A DNA stretch of 64,000 nucleotides, from positions 434,001 through 498,000 of the forward strand of contig NZ_LMVK01000012.1 of the NCBI RefSeq assembly GCF_001541315.1. The letters run 5' to 3'. Below, piece by piece: positions 20,313 through 28,609 of the stretch; positions within the stretch are counted from its first letter, which is position 1, and the number at the start of each line of letters is the position of its first letter. This DNA comes from Agrobacterium tumefaciens str. B6 (GTDB lineage Bacteria; Pseudomonadota; Alphaproteobacteria; Rhizobiales; Rhizobiaceae). Under the pieces are notes generated by a model, which was given only the letters and a program-made list of their open reading frames with translations, had not been told where the DNA came from and searched no databases. The position numbers were made by a program, and so were the translations under genes.

Positions 20313-20322
20313 CCATGGGATT

Positions 20323-20343
20323 GCGCGGGGATGATCCTCGCGC
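20323..20343 (+). other. hairpin after lolD sharing a 15-base core with the nuoF-nuoG hairpin
   Basis: GCGCGGGGAT (20323-20332) pairs with ATCCTCGCGC (20334-20343). The 15 bases GCGCGGGGATGATCC are identical to 3100-3114. No T-run follows. Confidence 0.5.
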
Positions 20344-20483
20344 ATCACCATGCCTTCCGGAGCGACCGAAACGACTACGCTGGTCGTTGCCGTGAGGGAA
20401 CGAGGACGAACCGTCGCGAGCCCGGATCAATCTCTCCGGCGCCTCCTGAAGAATAGCTGTTCCCTGAATTTGATTTTTTTCCG

Positions 20484-20515
20484 AACCCGGAGGCGTTTTT
20501 TGCCTTCGGGTTTTT
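20484..20515 (+). terminator. intrinsic terminator downstream of lolD
   Basis: AACCCGGAGGC pairs with GCCTTCGGGTT (one G-T pair) around a T-rich loop, followed by TTTTT at 20511-20515. It should end the proS-lolCD transcripts and so insulate the SOS-type promoter at 20.6 kb. Confidence 0.8.
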
Positions 20516-20603
20516 CACTTTGGAGTCAGCGGCTTGCCGTTCCCTTGATCGGAACCGAAGGCGATTCTCGTACATTAGCAAGAGGAATATCAGCAGAACC
20601 CTG

Positions 20604-20638
20604 TTGACAATCGAACAAAATGAGAACAAAGTTAGAAC
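20604..20638 (+). promoter_or_regulatory. SOS promoter with two overlapping LexA boxes (GAAC-N7-GAAC-N7-GAAC)
   Basis: GAAC half-sites occur at 20613, 20624 and 20635, each separated by exactly 7 bases. GAAC-N7-GAAC is the complement of GTTC-N7-GTTC, the established alphaproteobacterial LexA box, so this is a double box sharing its middle half-site. A perfect -35 hexamer TTGACA (20604-20609) lies just upstream; the -10 would fall inside the boxes. Bound LexA would block the promoter. The next start codon is at 20660. Confidence 0.85.
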
Positions 20639-20659
20639 ATAACGAGTAAGGAGAGACCA

Positions 20660-20746
20660 ATGACTGATTTCATCCGTGACGTTGCTGCTTTCGCTTCCAT
20701 CGCTGTCTTTGTTGCCAGCTTCTCGGTGATCCTCACCGCCCTGTGA
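20660..20746 (+). CDS. 28-residue single-pass membrane peptide under SOS control, SidA-like
   Basis: ATG at 20660 follows a strong AAGGAGAG ribosome-binding site and encodes 28 residues ending at TGA 20744-20746. The start is polar (MTDFIRD), and residues about 8-28 are continuously hydrophobic, so it is almost entirely one transmembrane helix with a short cytoplasmic N terminus. Its promoter carries a double LexA box. SidA of Caulobacter is a 29-residue SOS-induced inner-membrane peptide that blocks division through FtsW/FtsN. Size, topology and regulation match; orthology is inferred. dnaE starts 105 bases downstream, and the two may be cotranscribed. Confidence 0.8.
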   Translation: MTDFIRDVAAFASIAVFVASFSVILTAL

Positions 20747-20851
20747 AGAAGACACCGGCGCAGAAGCCTGTATGGACGCCGCAAAGCGGTGGACATTAAG
20801 CGCCGGAAATCGGAAAATCGCCCCCTCGATTCAGAATGACAGGATGATGAT

Positions 20852-23800
20852 ATGGGCGATGCGGTTATGCGTGGAGAGACCTCTGGCGAAACGTTGAAGA
20901 CCCCCGGTTTCGTCCATCTTCGGGTTCATTCCGCTTATTCCCTGCTTGAGGGGGCGTTGCCCCTCAAGAAAATCATGTCCAAGGCCGTTGCGGACGGCCA
21001 GCCGGCCATAGCCATTACCGACACCAACAACCTCTTCGTCGCGCTGGAGTTTTCCGAAAAGGCGCGCGATGAGGGTCTGCAGCCGATCATCGGTTGCCAG
21101 CTGTCGATCGACATGCAGGATGCGGCGGAGGATCGCCGCAACCACAATAGCCATCTTCAGAAACTTCCCGCCATCGTTCTTCTGGCCGCCAATGCCGAAG
21201 GTTATGAGCGGCTGGTGGATATCGTCAGCCGCGCCTATCTGGAAGGCGAGGGCAGCAGTCATTCGGTGCATATTACCCGCGCATGGCTGGAGGAAGCCTC
21301 CAATGCCGGCTTGATCGCGCTGACGGGCGCTTCTGGCGGACCGGTGGATATGGCCTTGAAGGAAGGCCATGCAGCGCAGGCGAAAGAGCGGCTGCTGACA
21401 TTGAAGTCACTCTTCGGGGACAGTCTCTACATCGAATTGCAGCGCCAGTCCGGCTACGACCGTTCCCATGAGCGGCGCATGATCGGCCTTGCTTACGAGC
21501 ATGATATTCCGCTGGTTGCCACCAATGAAGCGTTCTTCCCCTCCAAGGCTGATTACGAGGCGCATGATGCGCTGATGGCGGTGGCGCACAACGCCATCGT
21601 CTCCGATGACAACCGGTTCCGGTTGACGCCCGACCATTACCTCAAGAGTCGTGAGGAGATGGTGGCGCTTTTTGCCGACATTCCCGAGGCGCTCGAAAAC
21701 ACTGTCGAGATCGCGCTCCGCTGCTCCTTCGTGCTGAAGAAGCGTGGCCCGATCCTGCCGCGCTTCACCGGCGCCAGCGACGACCCCGAAGCGGCGGAAC
21801 GCGCTGAAGCCGAGGAGCTTCGCCGCCAGGCGGTGGAGGGGCTGGATCAGCGGCTGGCAGCGCTCGGCATGGCGGCCGGTTATACGGAGCAGGAGTATCG
21901 CGACAGGCTGGATTTCGAACTCGGCGTCATCTCGCGCATGAAGTTTCCCGGTTACTTCCTGATCGTTGCCGACTTCATCAAATGGGCCAAGCAGCATGAT
22001 ATTCCGGTAGGCCCTGGCCGTGGTTCGGGTGCGGGTTCGCTTGTCGCTTACGCGCTTACCATTACCGACGTCGACCCCCTGCGCTTCTCGCTGCTGTTCG
22101 AACGCTTTCTCAATCCCGAACGCGTATCGATGCCCGACTTCGATATCGACTTCTGCCAGGACCGCCGTGAAGAGGTGATCCGTTACGTGCAGGCCAAATA
22201 TGGTCGCGAGCAGGTGGCGCAGATCATCACCTTCGGTTCGCTGCAGGCGCGCGCGGCCTTGCGCGATGTCGGCCGCGTGCTGGAAATGCCCTATGGGCAG
22301 GTGGACAAGATCTGCAAGCTGGTGCCCAACAACCCGGCCAATCCGACACCGCTGTCAAAAGCGATCGAGGAAGAGCCGCGCCTGCAGGAAGAGGCGGACA
22401 AGGAGCCGGTCGTCGCCCGCCTCTTGGATATCGCCCAGAAGATTGAGGGGCTTTACCGTCACGCCTCCACCCACGCCGCCGGTATCGTCATTGGCGATCG
22501 GCCGCTCTCCAAGCTGGTGCCGATGTATCGCGATCCGCGATCCGATATGCCGGTCACCCAGTTCAACATGAAATGGGTGGAAAGCGCCGGCCTCGTCAAA
22601 TTCGACTTCCTCGGCCTGAAGACGCTGACGGTGCTGAAGGTAGCCGTCGATTTTGTTGCCAAGCGCGGCATCAAGGTTGATCTTGCCGCCATCCCGCTGG
22701 ATGACGCCAAAACTTACGAGATGCTGTCGCGCGGCGAAACCATCGGCGTGTTCCAGGTGGAAAGTGCCGGCATGCGCAAGGCGCTGATCGGCATGCGGCC
22801 GGACTGCATCGAGGACATTATCGCGCTGGTGGCGCTTTATCGTCCCGGCCCGATGGAAAACATCCCGGTTTATAACGCCCGCAAACATGGCGAGGAGGAG
22901 CTGGAATCAATCCACCCGACCATCGACCATCTGCTCAAGGAAACGCAGGGCGTTATCGTCTATCAGGAACAGGTGATGCAGATCGCCCAGGTCCTGTCAG
23001 GTTATTCGCTCGGCGAAGCCGATCTTCTGCGCCGCGCCATGGGCAAGAAGATCAAGGAGGAGATGGACCAGCAGCGTGAGCGCTTCGTCGATGGCGCCAT
23101 CAAGAATGGCGTCTCGAAGCCGCAAGCCAACACCATCTTCGACCTTCTGGCGAAATTCGCCAATTACGGCTTCAACAAGAGCCATGCCGCCGCCTACGCC
23201 ATCGTGTCCTACCAGACCGCCTATATGAAGGCGCATTATCCGGTAGAGTTCCTCGCGGCCTCCATGACGCTCGATATGGCGAACACGGAAAAGCTCAACG
23301 ATTTCCGGCAGGATGCAGGCCGCCTTGGCATCGAGGTCGTCGCACCTTCGGTGCAGACGTCCTTCCGCCAGTTCGAGACAGGTGAAAACCGCATCTATTA
23401 TTCGCTGGCCGCCATCAAGGGCGTAGGCGAGGGAGCGGTGGAACACATCGTCCAGGTTCGCGACGGCAAGCCGTTCACGAGCCTTGAGGATTTCTGCCTA
23501 CGCATCGACCCCAAGCAGATCAACCGGCGTGTGCTGGAAAGCCTGATCAATGCCGGCGCTTTCGATTGTTTCGGCCGCGACCGCGCCGAACTGATCGGCG
23601 GGCTGGACCGCATTATCGGTTATGCGCAGATGGCGCAGAACAATCGCACCATCGGCCAGTCGGACATGTTCGGTTCCGGCGGCGGCAACGGCCCGGAAAA
23701 GCTTGTCCTGCCCGCTTTCCAGCCCTGGCTCGCTTCGGAAAAACTGCTGCGTGAATATCAGGTTCTCGGTTTTTACCTCACCGCCCATCCTCTCGATACC

Positions 23801-24352
23801 TATCGCCCCGTGCTGGAAAAGTTGCGGGTGCAGAATTTCGCCGATTTTTCAGCGGCGGTGAAACAGGGTGCGACCGCCGGGCGTCTGGCCGGCACCGTCA
23901 CCGGCAAGCAGGAACGCAAGACCCGCACCGGCAACAAGATGGGCATCATCACCTTCTCGGATGCATCAGGGCAATATGAGGCGGTGCTGTTTTCCGAAGG
24001 GCTCGGCCAATTCCGGGATCTGCTGGAAGTCGGCAAATCGCTTGTTATCACCGTGCAGGCAGAAGAGCGCCCGGAAGGCATCGGCCTGCGTATACAGACG
24101 GCGCAGTCGTTGGAAGAGAAATCCGTGCAGATGCAGAAGGCCTTGCGCGTTTATGTGCGCGATTCCGGTCCGCTGAAAACGGTCGCCCGCCATCTCAACA
24201 CCAAGGGTGACGGCTCGGTCTATTTCATCGTCATCAAGGATGAAGGCAGCCGCGAGATCGAGGTGGAACTGACGGAGAAATACCGTATCTCGCCGGAAAT
24301 CGCCGCTGCGCTGCGGTCCGCACCCGGTGTCGTTGACGTGGAACTGGTGTGA
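20852..24352 (+). CDS. dnaE: DNA polymerase III subunit alpha (replicative DnaE1)
   Basis: Catalytic subunit of the chromosomal replicase, 1166 residues. The N-terminal PHP domain begins with FVHLRVHSAYSLLEGALP. The palm carries the PDFDIDF catalytic aspartates, and helix-hairpin-helix and OB-fold regions follow (the OB part begins near AGTVTGKQERKTRTGNKMG). Its length and motifs match the replicative DnaE1 rather than the SOS mutasome DnaE2 (ImuC). ATG 20852 was chosen; an in-frame ATG at 20867 is also possible. A LexA-type promoter lies 250 bases upstream, so part of its transcription could respond to DNA damage. Confidence 0.96.
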   Translation: MGDAVMRGETSGETLKTPGFVHLRVHSAYSLLEGALPLKKIMSKAVADGQPAIAITDTNNLFVALEFSEKARDEGLQPIIGCQLSIDMQDAAEDRRNHNSHLQKLPAIVLLAANAEGYERLVDIVSRAYLEGEGSSHSVHITRAWLEEASNAGLIALTGASGGPVDMALKEGHAAQAKERLLTLKSLFGDSLYIELQRQSGYDRSHERRMIGLAYEHDIPLVATNEAFFPSKADYEAHDALMAVAHNAIVSDDNRFRLTPDHYLKSREEMVALFADIPEALENTVEIALRCSFVLKKRGPILPRFTGASDDPEAAERAEAEELRRQAVEGLDQRLAALGMAAGYTEQEYRDRLDFELGVISRMKFPGYFLIVADFIKWAKQHDIPVGPGRGSGAGSLVAYALTITDVDPLRFSLLFERFLNPERVSMPDFDIDFCQDRREEVIRYVQAKYGREQVAQIITFGSLQARAALRDVGRVLEMPYGQVDKICKLVPNNPANPTPLSKAIEEEPRLQEEADKEPVVARLLDIAQKIEGLYRHASTHAAGIVIGDRPLSKLVPMYRDPRSDMPVTQFNMKWVESAGLVKFDFLGLKTLTVLKVAVDFVAKRGIKVDLAAIPLDDAKTYEMLSRGETIGVFQVESAGMRKALIGMRPDCIEDIIALVALYRPGPMENIPVYNARKHGEEELESIHPTIDHLLKETQGVIVYQEQVMQIAQVLSGYSLGEADLLRRAMGKKIKEEMDQQRERFVDGAIKNGVSKPQANTIFDLLAKFANYGFNKSHAAAYAIVSYQTAYMKAHYPVEFLAASMTLDMANTEKLNDFRQDAGRLGIEVVAPSVQTSFRQFETGENRIYYSLAAIKGVGEGAVEHIVQVRDGKPFTSLEDFCLRIDPKQINRRVLESLINAGAFDCFGRDRAELIGGLDRIIGYAQMAQNNRTIGQSDMFGSGGGNGPEKLVLPAFQPWLASEKLLREYQVLGFYLTAHPLDTYRPVLEKLRVQNFADFSAAVKQGATAGRLAGTVTGKQERKTRTGNKMGIITFSDASGQYEAVLFSEGLGQFRDLLEVGKSLVITVQAEERPEGIGLRIQTAQSLEEKSVQMQKALRVYVRDSGPLKTVARHLNTKGDGSVYFIVIKDEGSREIEVELTEKYRISPEIAAALRSAPGVVDVELV

Positions 24353-24373
24353 GGCTCGCACCTCACACGTCGC

Positions 24374-25612
24374 TCATACCGGCCCTTCTTTCGTAACGGT
24401 GATGAAGTCCGTTCCGGTGCCTGTTTCCATCTGGTGACTAATGTCGGAAACGGTGATCGAGCTGCCGCTTGAAAGCTCCTGTTCGATACGGCTGCGTATC
24501 TCTGCGGGTATTTCGAGGCGGCTGAGCACGGCGCTCAATTGATCGAAGCCGCCAGGGGCTTCGGTAACGGTGATTCCGAGCCGCTTGCGGGCTGCCGCCG
24601 GCAGGTGGTTTTCGAGCGTCACGCCGTTCCATTCGGCAGTTCCAGCCGCGCGGTCCACGGTAACAGCCTCGAAGAAGTGGGTTCCGAGCGCCACTTCCGG
24701 GTCCTTGATGTCGATGGCTGCTTCGAACAGCGGTTTGAAATCCTGCCGCACCATGATCTGGCCGGTCGGCGGATGGTCTTCACCGGCGGAGGCATAAAGC
24801 GCCGCCACGAAGGCGTCGGTCAGAAGCGGCCCGGTGGTCTTCAGCCCCTTCCAGCGCTTGAAACCATTGATTGCGCTGATCGTCATCTCTCCGGTGTAAC
24901 CATCGGCAGAACCAGCATCGAAGCCGAGACGGGTCAGCACGGTTTGAATATCCATCACCTTTTCGCGTTCGCCACGCCGGGTGATGAGAATGCGCAGGGG
25001 TGAGGGTTCTCTGGCCTTCGCCGCCGGCTTGAGGGACTGGGTCTTTTCATTGACGGCAACCTCAACCGTGCCCAAGGCTGCATCGAATGTCGCCGGGCGC
25101 AACTCCACATCCGAAAGAAGCAGCTTGCCGTCATCGGCATCGTCGCGTGGAACAAATAGCGCCGGGTGCTGTACGAAACGCAGCGAGACCGGGCGGTCGG
25201 TGATGATGACATGGACGCCAGTGCGCGTGTCGCCGAAAAGTGACTTGGCGAATTTGGAGGGCAGGCGCACGCAGCCATGCGAGGCAGGATAGTTCGGCAC
25301 CTTGCCTTCGTGCAGTGCGATGCCGGACCATGTCAGCCGCTGCATGAAGGGCATGGGTGCAGCCGAATAGATATTCGACTCGTGGTATTTCCGCTTTTCC
25401 AGAATGGAGAATATGCCGCTCGGTGTCTCATGCCCGGCCTTGCCGGTGGAGACTTTCGAGGTGGCGATGATCTCGCCATTTTCATAAAGCGAGAGCGACT
25501 GATCGCTTTTTGATACCAAAATCTGCAGCGCGCGGCTGTCAGCGGCAAGCGCCGGAAAGGCGAGAATGCTGGCCGACAGCATGCCAGCCATAAGACGGAG
25601 GCGAAGGGACAT
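24374..25612 (-). CDS. L,D-transpeptidase family protein with peptidoglycan-binding domain
   Basis: A periplasmic YkuD-fold enzyme expected to act on peptidoglycan cross-links or to anchor proteins to the wall. A signal peptide (MSLRLRLMAGMLSASILAFPALAA) is followed by the YkuD domain to about residue 155, with the active-site motif HEGKVPNYPASHGCVRLP holding the catalytic Cys. A PG-binding-1-type repeat (QTVLTRLGFDAGSADGYTGE) lies at about residues 220-275, and the C-terminal 110 residues are not recognised. ATG 25612 was chosen because the signal peptide starts there; the frame opens 13 codons earlier. It is convergent with dnaE. Confidence 0.88.
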   Translation of the reverse strand: MSLRLRLMAGMLSASILAFPALAADSRALQILVSKSDQSLSLYENGEIIATSKVSTGKAGHETPSGIFSILEKRKYHESNIYSAAPMPFMQRLTWSGIALHEGKVPNYPASHGCVRLPSKFAKSLFGDTRTGVHVIITDRPVSLRFVQHPALFVPRDDADDGKLLLSDVELRPATFDAALGTVEVAVNEKTQSLKPAAKAREPSPLRILITRRGEREKVMDIQTVLTRLGFDAGSADGYTGEMTISAINGFKRWKGLKTTGPLLTDAFVAALYASAGEDHPPTGQIMVRQDFKPLFEAAIDIKDPEVALGTHFFEAVTVDRAAGTAEWNGVTLENHLPAAARKRLGITVTEAPGGFDQLSAVLSRLEIPAEIRSRIEQELSSGSSITVSDISHQMETGTGTDFITVTKEGPV

Positions 25613-25781
25613 GACGCAATACACCACATGCACAAAACTTGCCTCACTCAACCACGCGAAGTTTAATGAAGTTTAAGGACGGCTTATCCCGAACATCACT
25701 AATTTGTGTAAAATCTAAAATATATCGGGCACGACGTGACGGGGGCGGGATTGCGCGACCCTTCGCACAACCCAGCGGGCA

Positions 25782-27065
25782 TTATTTGCGTGTTCCGAAA
25801 GTATAGCCGGTCTCGACGCTGCCCTTGCCGAACTTGTCGCGCAGCTTGTCCATCGCCGCTTCCGCCGCCGCCCGCCGTCCCGCCTGTCTGTCGACGAGAT
25901 CGGGAGGGTCGGCGAGGCCCGCATCGCGCAGATCGCTGACGCCAATGCCGATGAGGCGAAATTTGGTGCCGTCGGTTTCTTTCTCCAGCAGCGAGAGGCC
26001 GGTGCGGAAAATCCGGTCGGCAAGCTGCGTGGGATCGTCCAGCCTGCGGTTGCGGGTGCGGAGCTTGAAGTCGGCCGTCTTCATCTTCAGCACCACCGTC
26101 TGACCGGCAATGCCGCTCTTCTTCAGCCGCCAGGCAACCTTTTCGGATAGAGAGCGCAGGATCGGCACCAGATCCTCATGGCGGGAAATATCGTTGAAAA
26201 AGGTGGTTTCGGAAGACACGCTTTTGACGGGGTCGTTATTATGCACGTGCCGCTCGTCAATGCCGCGGGAAAGCCGGAAGAGGCGCTGCCCCATCACGCC
26301 ATAACGGCGCATCAGCTCGCTTTCCTCCATCTCTTGCAGCTGCGCGATCATGCGGATACCGTCCGCTTCCAGCGTCGCCGCAAAGGCCTTGCCCACGCCC
26401 CAGATGGTGGTTACCGGCCGCGCCGCCAGAAAGGACAGTGCTTCCGCTTCACCGATCACTGAAAAGCCACGCGGTTTTTGCAGGTCGGACGCGACCTTGG
26501 CGAGAAATTTGCAATAGGAAAGCCCGGCTGAAACGGTCACGCCCACTTCCTTTTCCACGCGCTGGGCGAATTTCGCCAGCACACGGGCCGGTGGATCGTG
26601 ATGCAGCCTCTCGGTGCCGGAAAGATCGAGAAACGCCTCGTCTATGGAAATTGGCTGCACGAGCGGCGTCAATTCCTGCATCATCGCCCGGATTTCGCGC
26701 CCGACACGGCTGTATTTCTCCATGTCCGGCTTGATGACCACCGCGTCAGGACAAGCTTCCAGCGCCTTGAACATGGGCATTGCGGAGCGCACGCCCTGAA
26801 TGCGGGCGATATAACAGGCGGTGGAAACCACCCCGCGCTTGCCGCCACCAACGATCACGGGCTTGTCGGCCAGTTCCGGATTATCCCGTTTTTCAACAGA
26901 GGCATAAAAGGCGTCGCAGTCGATATGGGCAATGCTCAGATCGTAAAGTTCAGCGTGACAAACAAGGCGCGGGCTGCCACAGGCGCGGCAACGCCTCGAC
27001 CCTTCTGGCTGGCCGGCCAGACAGTCGCGGCAAAAACCGGGATCATAGGGGTGCGACGTAGACAT
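25782..27065 (-). CDS. dinB: DNA polymerase IV
   Basis: A Y-family translesion polymerase, 427 residues. The catalytic acidic motifs [11 protein letters not shown] and [11 protein letters not shown] are intact, as are the helix-hairpin-helix segment [18 protein letters not shown] and the little-finger domain. The first 40 residues carry four cysteines in two CxxC pairs (CRDC and CRAC), a zinc-finger-like extension seen in some alphaproteobacterial DinB proteins. A near-match to the LexA box overlaps the region just before the start codon, so SOS control is possible. Confidence 0.95.
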   Translation of the reverse strand: MSTSHPYDPGFCRDCLAGQPEGSRRCRACGSPRLVCHAELYDLSIAHIDCDAFYASVEKRDNPELADKPVIVGGGKRGVVSTACYIARIQGVRSAMPMFKALEACPDAVVIKPDMEKYSRVGREIRAMMQELTPLVQPISIDEAFLDLSGTERLHHDPPARVLAKFAQRVEKEVGVTVSAGLSYCKFLAKVASDLQKPRGFSVIGEAEALSFLAARPVTTIWGVGKAFAATLEADGIRMIAQLQEMEESELMRRYGVMGQRLFRLSRGIDERHVHNNDPVKSVSSETTFFNDISRHEDLVPILRSLSEKVAWRLKKSGIAGQTVVLKMKTADFKLRTRNRRLDDPTQLADRIFRTGLSLLEKETDGTKFRLIGIGVSDLRDAGLADPPDLVDRQAGRRAAAEAAMDKLRDKFGKGSVETGYTFGTRK

Positions 27066-27072
27066 GAGCCGA

Positions 27073-27087
27073 AAACAAAACCAGAAC
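27073..27087 (-). promoter_or_regulatory. near-consensus LexA box before dinB
   Basis: On the minus strand the sequence is GTTC-TGGTTTT-GTTT, a single mismatch from GTTC-N7-GTTC, ending 7 bases before the dinB ATG. The position and spacing are good but it is not a perfect box, so the call is tentative. Confidence 0.4.
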
Positions 27088-27201
27088 GTTGCCGACCATA
27101 CTCCGGCCGTGACGACGGCTCAAGGGGCGTTGGCGACAAAGCCCAGATTTCAAACCCCGGAGAATGGGAAAAGCTTGCATAGCGGCGGGAAATATTTGAT
27201 C

Positions 27202-27230
27202 TTGACTCATATTTGTAGTTACAATTGTAG
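27202..27230 (+). promoter_or_regulatory. brnTA promoter and overlapping palindromic operator
   Basis: TTGACT at 27202-27207 is a good -35, with TTGTAG at 27225-27230 as a possible -10. Two palindromes overlap the spacer and -10: TTGTA-GT-TACAA (27213-27224) and TACAATTGTA (27220-27229). This is a likely site for autorepression by BrnA or the BrnTA complex. Confidence 0.6.
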
Positions 27231-27244
27231 ATGATTTTTTACGC

Positions 27245-27532
27245 ATGTTTGAATGGGATGAAGAGAAAAACCGGTCCAACATCCGAAAGCATGGCGTCGG
27301 ATTTCGGACTGCGATTCGAATCTTCGAAAATGCGGTCCTGTCATGGGTCGATGAGCGCGTAGCGTATGGCGAGACGCGTTATCACACCATCGGGCAGATC
27401 GAAGGAATAGTATTTCTGGCGGTCATTCATACCGATCGTGCCGGTCTCATCCGCATCATCTCCGCCCGGCCGGCAAACCGCCGTGAAAGGAAACGTTATG
27501 ACGAAGAAATACGAAAAAGAACTGAGCCTTGA
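27245..27532 (+). CDS. brnT: BrnT family type II toxin
   Basis: A 95-residue RelE-fold ribonuclease toxin. It begins with the family hallmark FEWDEEKNRSNIRKHGVGF and continues with the beta-strand segment DERVAYGETRYHTIGQI and the ending RIISARPANRRERKRY, which carries the basic catalytic surface. There is almost no ribosome-binding site before ATG 27245 (only a T-run), so translation may be weak or close to leaderless. The gene overlaps brnA by 35 bases in a different frame, the usual toxin-first order for this family. Confidence 0.92.
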   Translation: MFEWDEEKNRSNIRKHGVGFRTAIRIFENAVLSWVDERVAYGETRYHTIGQIEGIVFLAVIHTDRAGLIRIISARPANRRERKRYDEEIRKRTEP

Positions 27533-27758
27533 AGAACTCGCCGCCTTGCCGGACGAGAAGATAGACTACAGCGATATTCCCGAATTGGATGAGCGCTTCT
27601 GGGCGAACGCAAAACTCGTGGAGCCCGAGGGAACACAGCAAATAACATTGCGGGTCAAGAAATCCGTTGTCGAGGCGTATAAATCCACCGGGAAGGGATA
27701 CCAGACACGCATGAACGCCGTTCTGGAATCTTATGCCCGCACGTTGCTGAAACGCTGA
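27498..27758 (+). CDS. brnA: BrnA family antitoxin
   Basis: An 86-residue antitoxin partner of BrnT. The N-terminal part is acidic (ELDERFWANAKLVEPEG), and the C-terminal half is a ribbon-helix-helix DNA-binding region (QQITLRVKKSVVEAYKSTGKGYQTRMNAVL). ATG 27498 has a GAAAGGAAACG ribosome-binding site; the frame is open further upstream within brnT, but no family sequence is found there. It is expected to neutralise BrnT and repress the promoter at 27.2 kb. Confidence 0.9.
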   Translation: MTKKYEKELSLEELAALPDEKIDYSDIPELDERFWANAKLVEPEGTQQITLRVKKSVVEAYKSTGKGYQTRMNAVLESYARTLLKR

Positions 27759-27779
27759 CTGTCTCCGTCTCTCGGCCCG

Positions 27780-28088
27780 TCAATAAACGCCAGAATCGAG
27801 CCCCGGGCCGGAAAAGTGATGCCAGGCGGCCGCCACTGTTTCGGGTGACGTATCGGTCGCGGCGCAAAATGCCATCAGATCGGGTTCGTGGCTCATCAGA
27901 AAATCGGTGAGCCCCGCCAGAAAGCCGGGATCGTTGACGGTCTGGCGCAGCATGTTGGCCTGCAATCCGCTCAGCGCCAGAAAACGCGCCAGCATGTCCG
28001 GTTCGTTTGCCAGCCAGCCAAGTATGGCGGCGGCCGTTTCTTGCGGATCTTTGCCGGCATTGCCTTTGTTTTTCGTATCGCGCAGCAT
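27780..28088 (-). CDS. DUF3572 family protein
   Basis: A 102-residue soluble, helical protein with the Rhizobiales DUF3572 pattern (AAAILGWLANEPDMLARFLALSGL and HEPDLMAFCAATDTSPETVAAAWHHFSGPG). Its function is unknown. It is transcribed away from divK, from a shared 131-base region, an arrangement I recall as common in rhizobia, and converges on brnA. Confidence 0.82.
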   Translation of the reverse strand: MLRDTKNKGNAGKDPQETAAAILGWLANEPDMLARFLALSGLQANMLRQTVNDPGFLAGLTDFLMSHEPDLMAFCAATDTSPETVAAAWHHFSGPGLDSGVY

Positions 28089-28219
28089 TTCTTCCCCGAA
28101 GTTACCTATTTTGAAACCAAATCCCTCTAGCCTTGCGCAACAAATGGACGATGGAATCGGTTCTCTGACACCCTATATGTCTGGATGAAGGTTTCAAAGC
28201 GAAACGGGGACTGCTCACC

Positions 28220-28591
28220 ATGCCCAAGCAGGTCATGATAGTCGAAGATAACGAGCTGAACATGAAGCTCTTTCGCGACCTGATCGAGGCGTCTGGTTAT
28301 ACGACGATCCAGACGCGCAACGGCATGGAAGCGCTCGATCTCGCCCGCAAGCACCGCCCGGACCTCATCCTCATGGATATCCAGCTGCCGGAAGTTTCTG
28401 GGCTGGAGGTGACGAAATGGCTGAAGGAAGATGACGAGCTGCATGTCATTCCGGTCATCGCGGTCACGGCTTTCGCCATGAAGGGCGACGAGGAACGCAT
28501 TCGTCAGGGCGGATGCGAGGCCTATGTGTCGAAGCCGATTTCCGTTCCGAAGTTCATCGAAATCATCAAGACTTATCTGGGCGATGCGTGA
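28220..28591 (+). CDS. divK: cell-cycle single-domain response regulator DivK
   Basis: A 123-residue stand-alone receiver domain that, when phosphorylated, restrains the CckA-ChpT-CtrA pathway in alphaproteobacteria. Acidic residues Glu9 and Asp10 (VEDN), phospho-acceptor Asp53 (LILMDIQLP), the conserved Thr in VTAFAMKG and Lys in VSKPIS are all present. It is followed after 18 bases by pleD, which identifies it as DivK rather than a generic CheY-like protein. Confidence 0.95.
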   Translation: MPKQVMIVEDNELNMKLFRDLIEASGYTTIQTRNGMEALDLARKHRPDLILMDIQLPEVSGLEVTKWLKEDDELHVIPVIAVTAFAMKGDEERIRQGGCEAYVSKPISVPKFIEIIKTYLGDA

Positions 28592-28609
28592 GGCGACTGG
28601 GGAACGGTT

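Noticed and set aside
25655..25680. TTAA repeats before the L,D-transpeptidase gene as a CtrA site
   Set aside because: The two TTAA elements are not 7 bases apart in either orientation, so the CtrA rule is not met.
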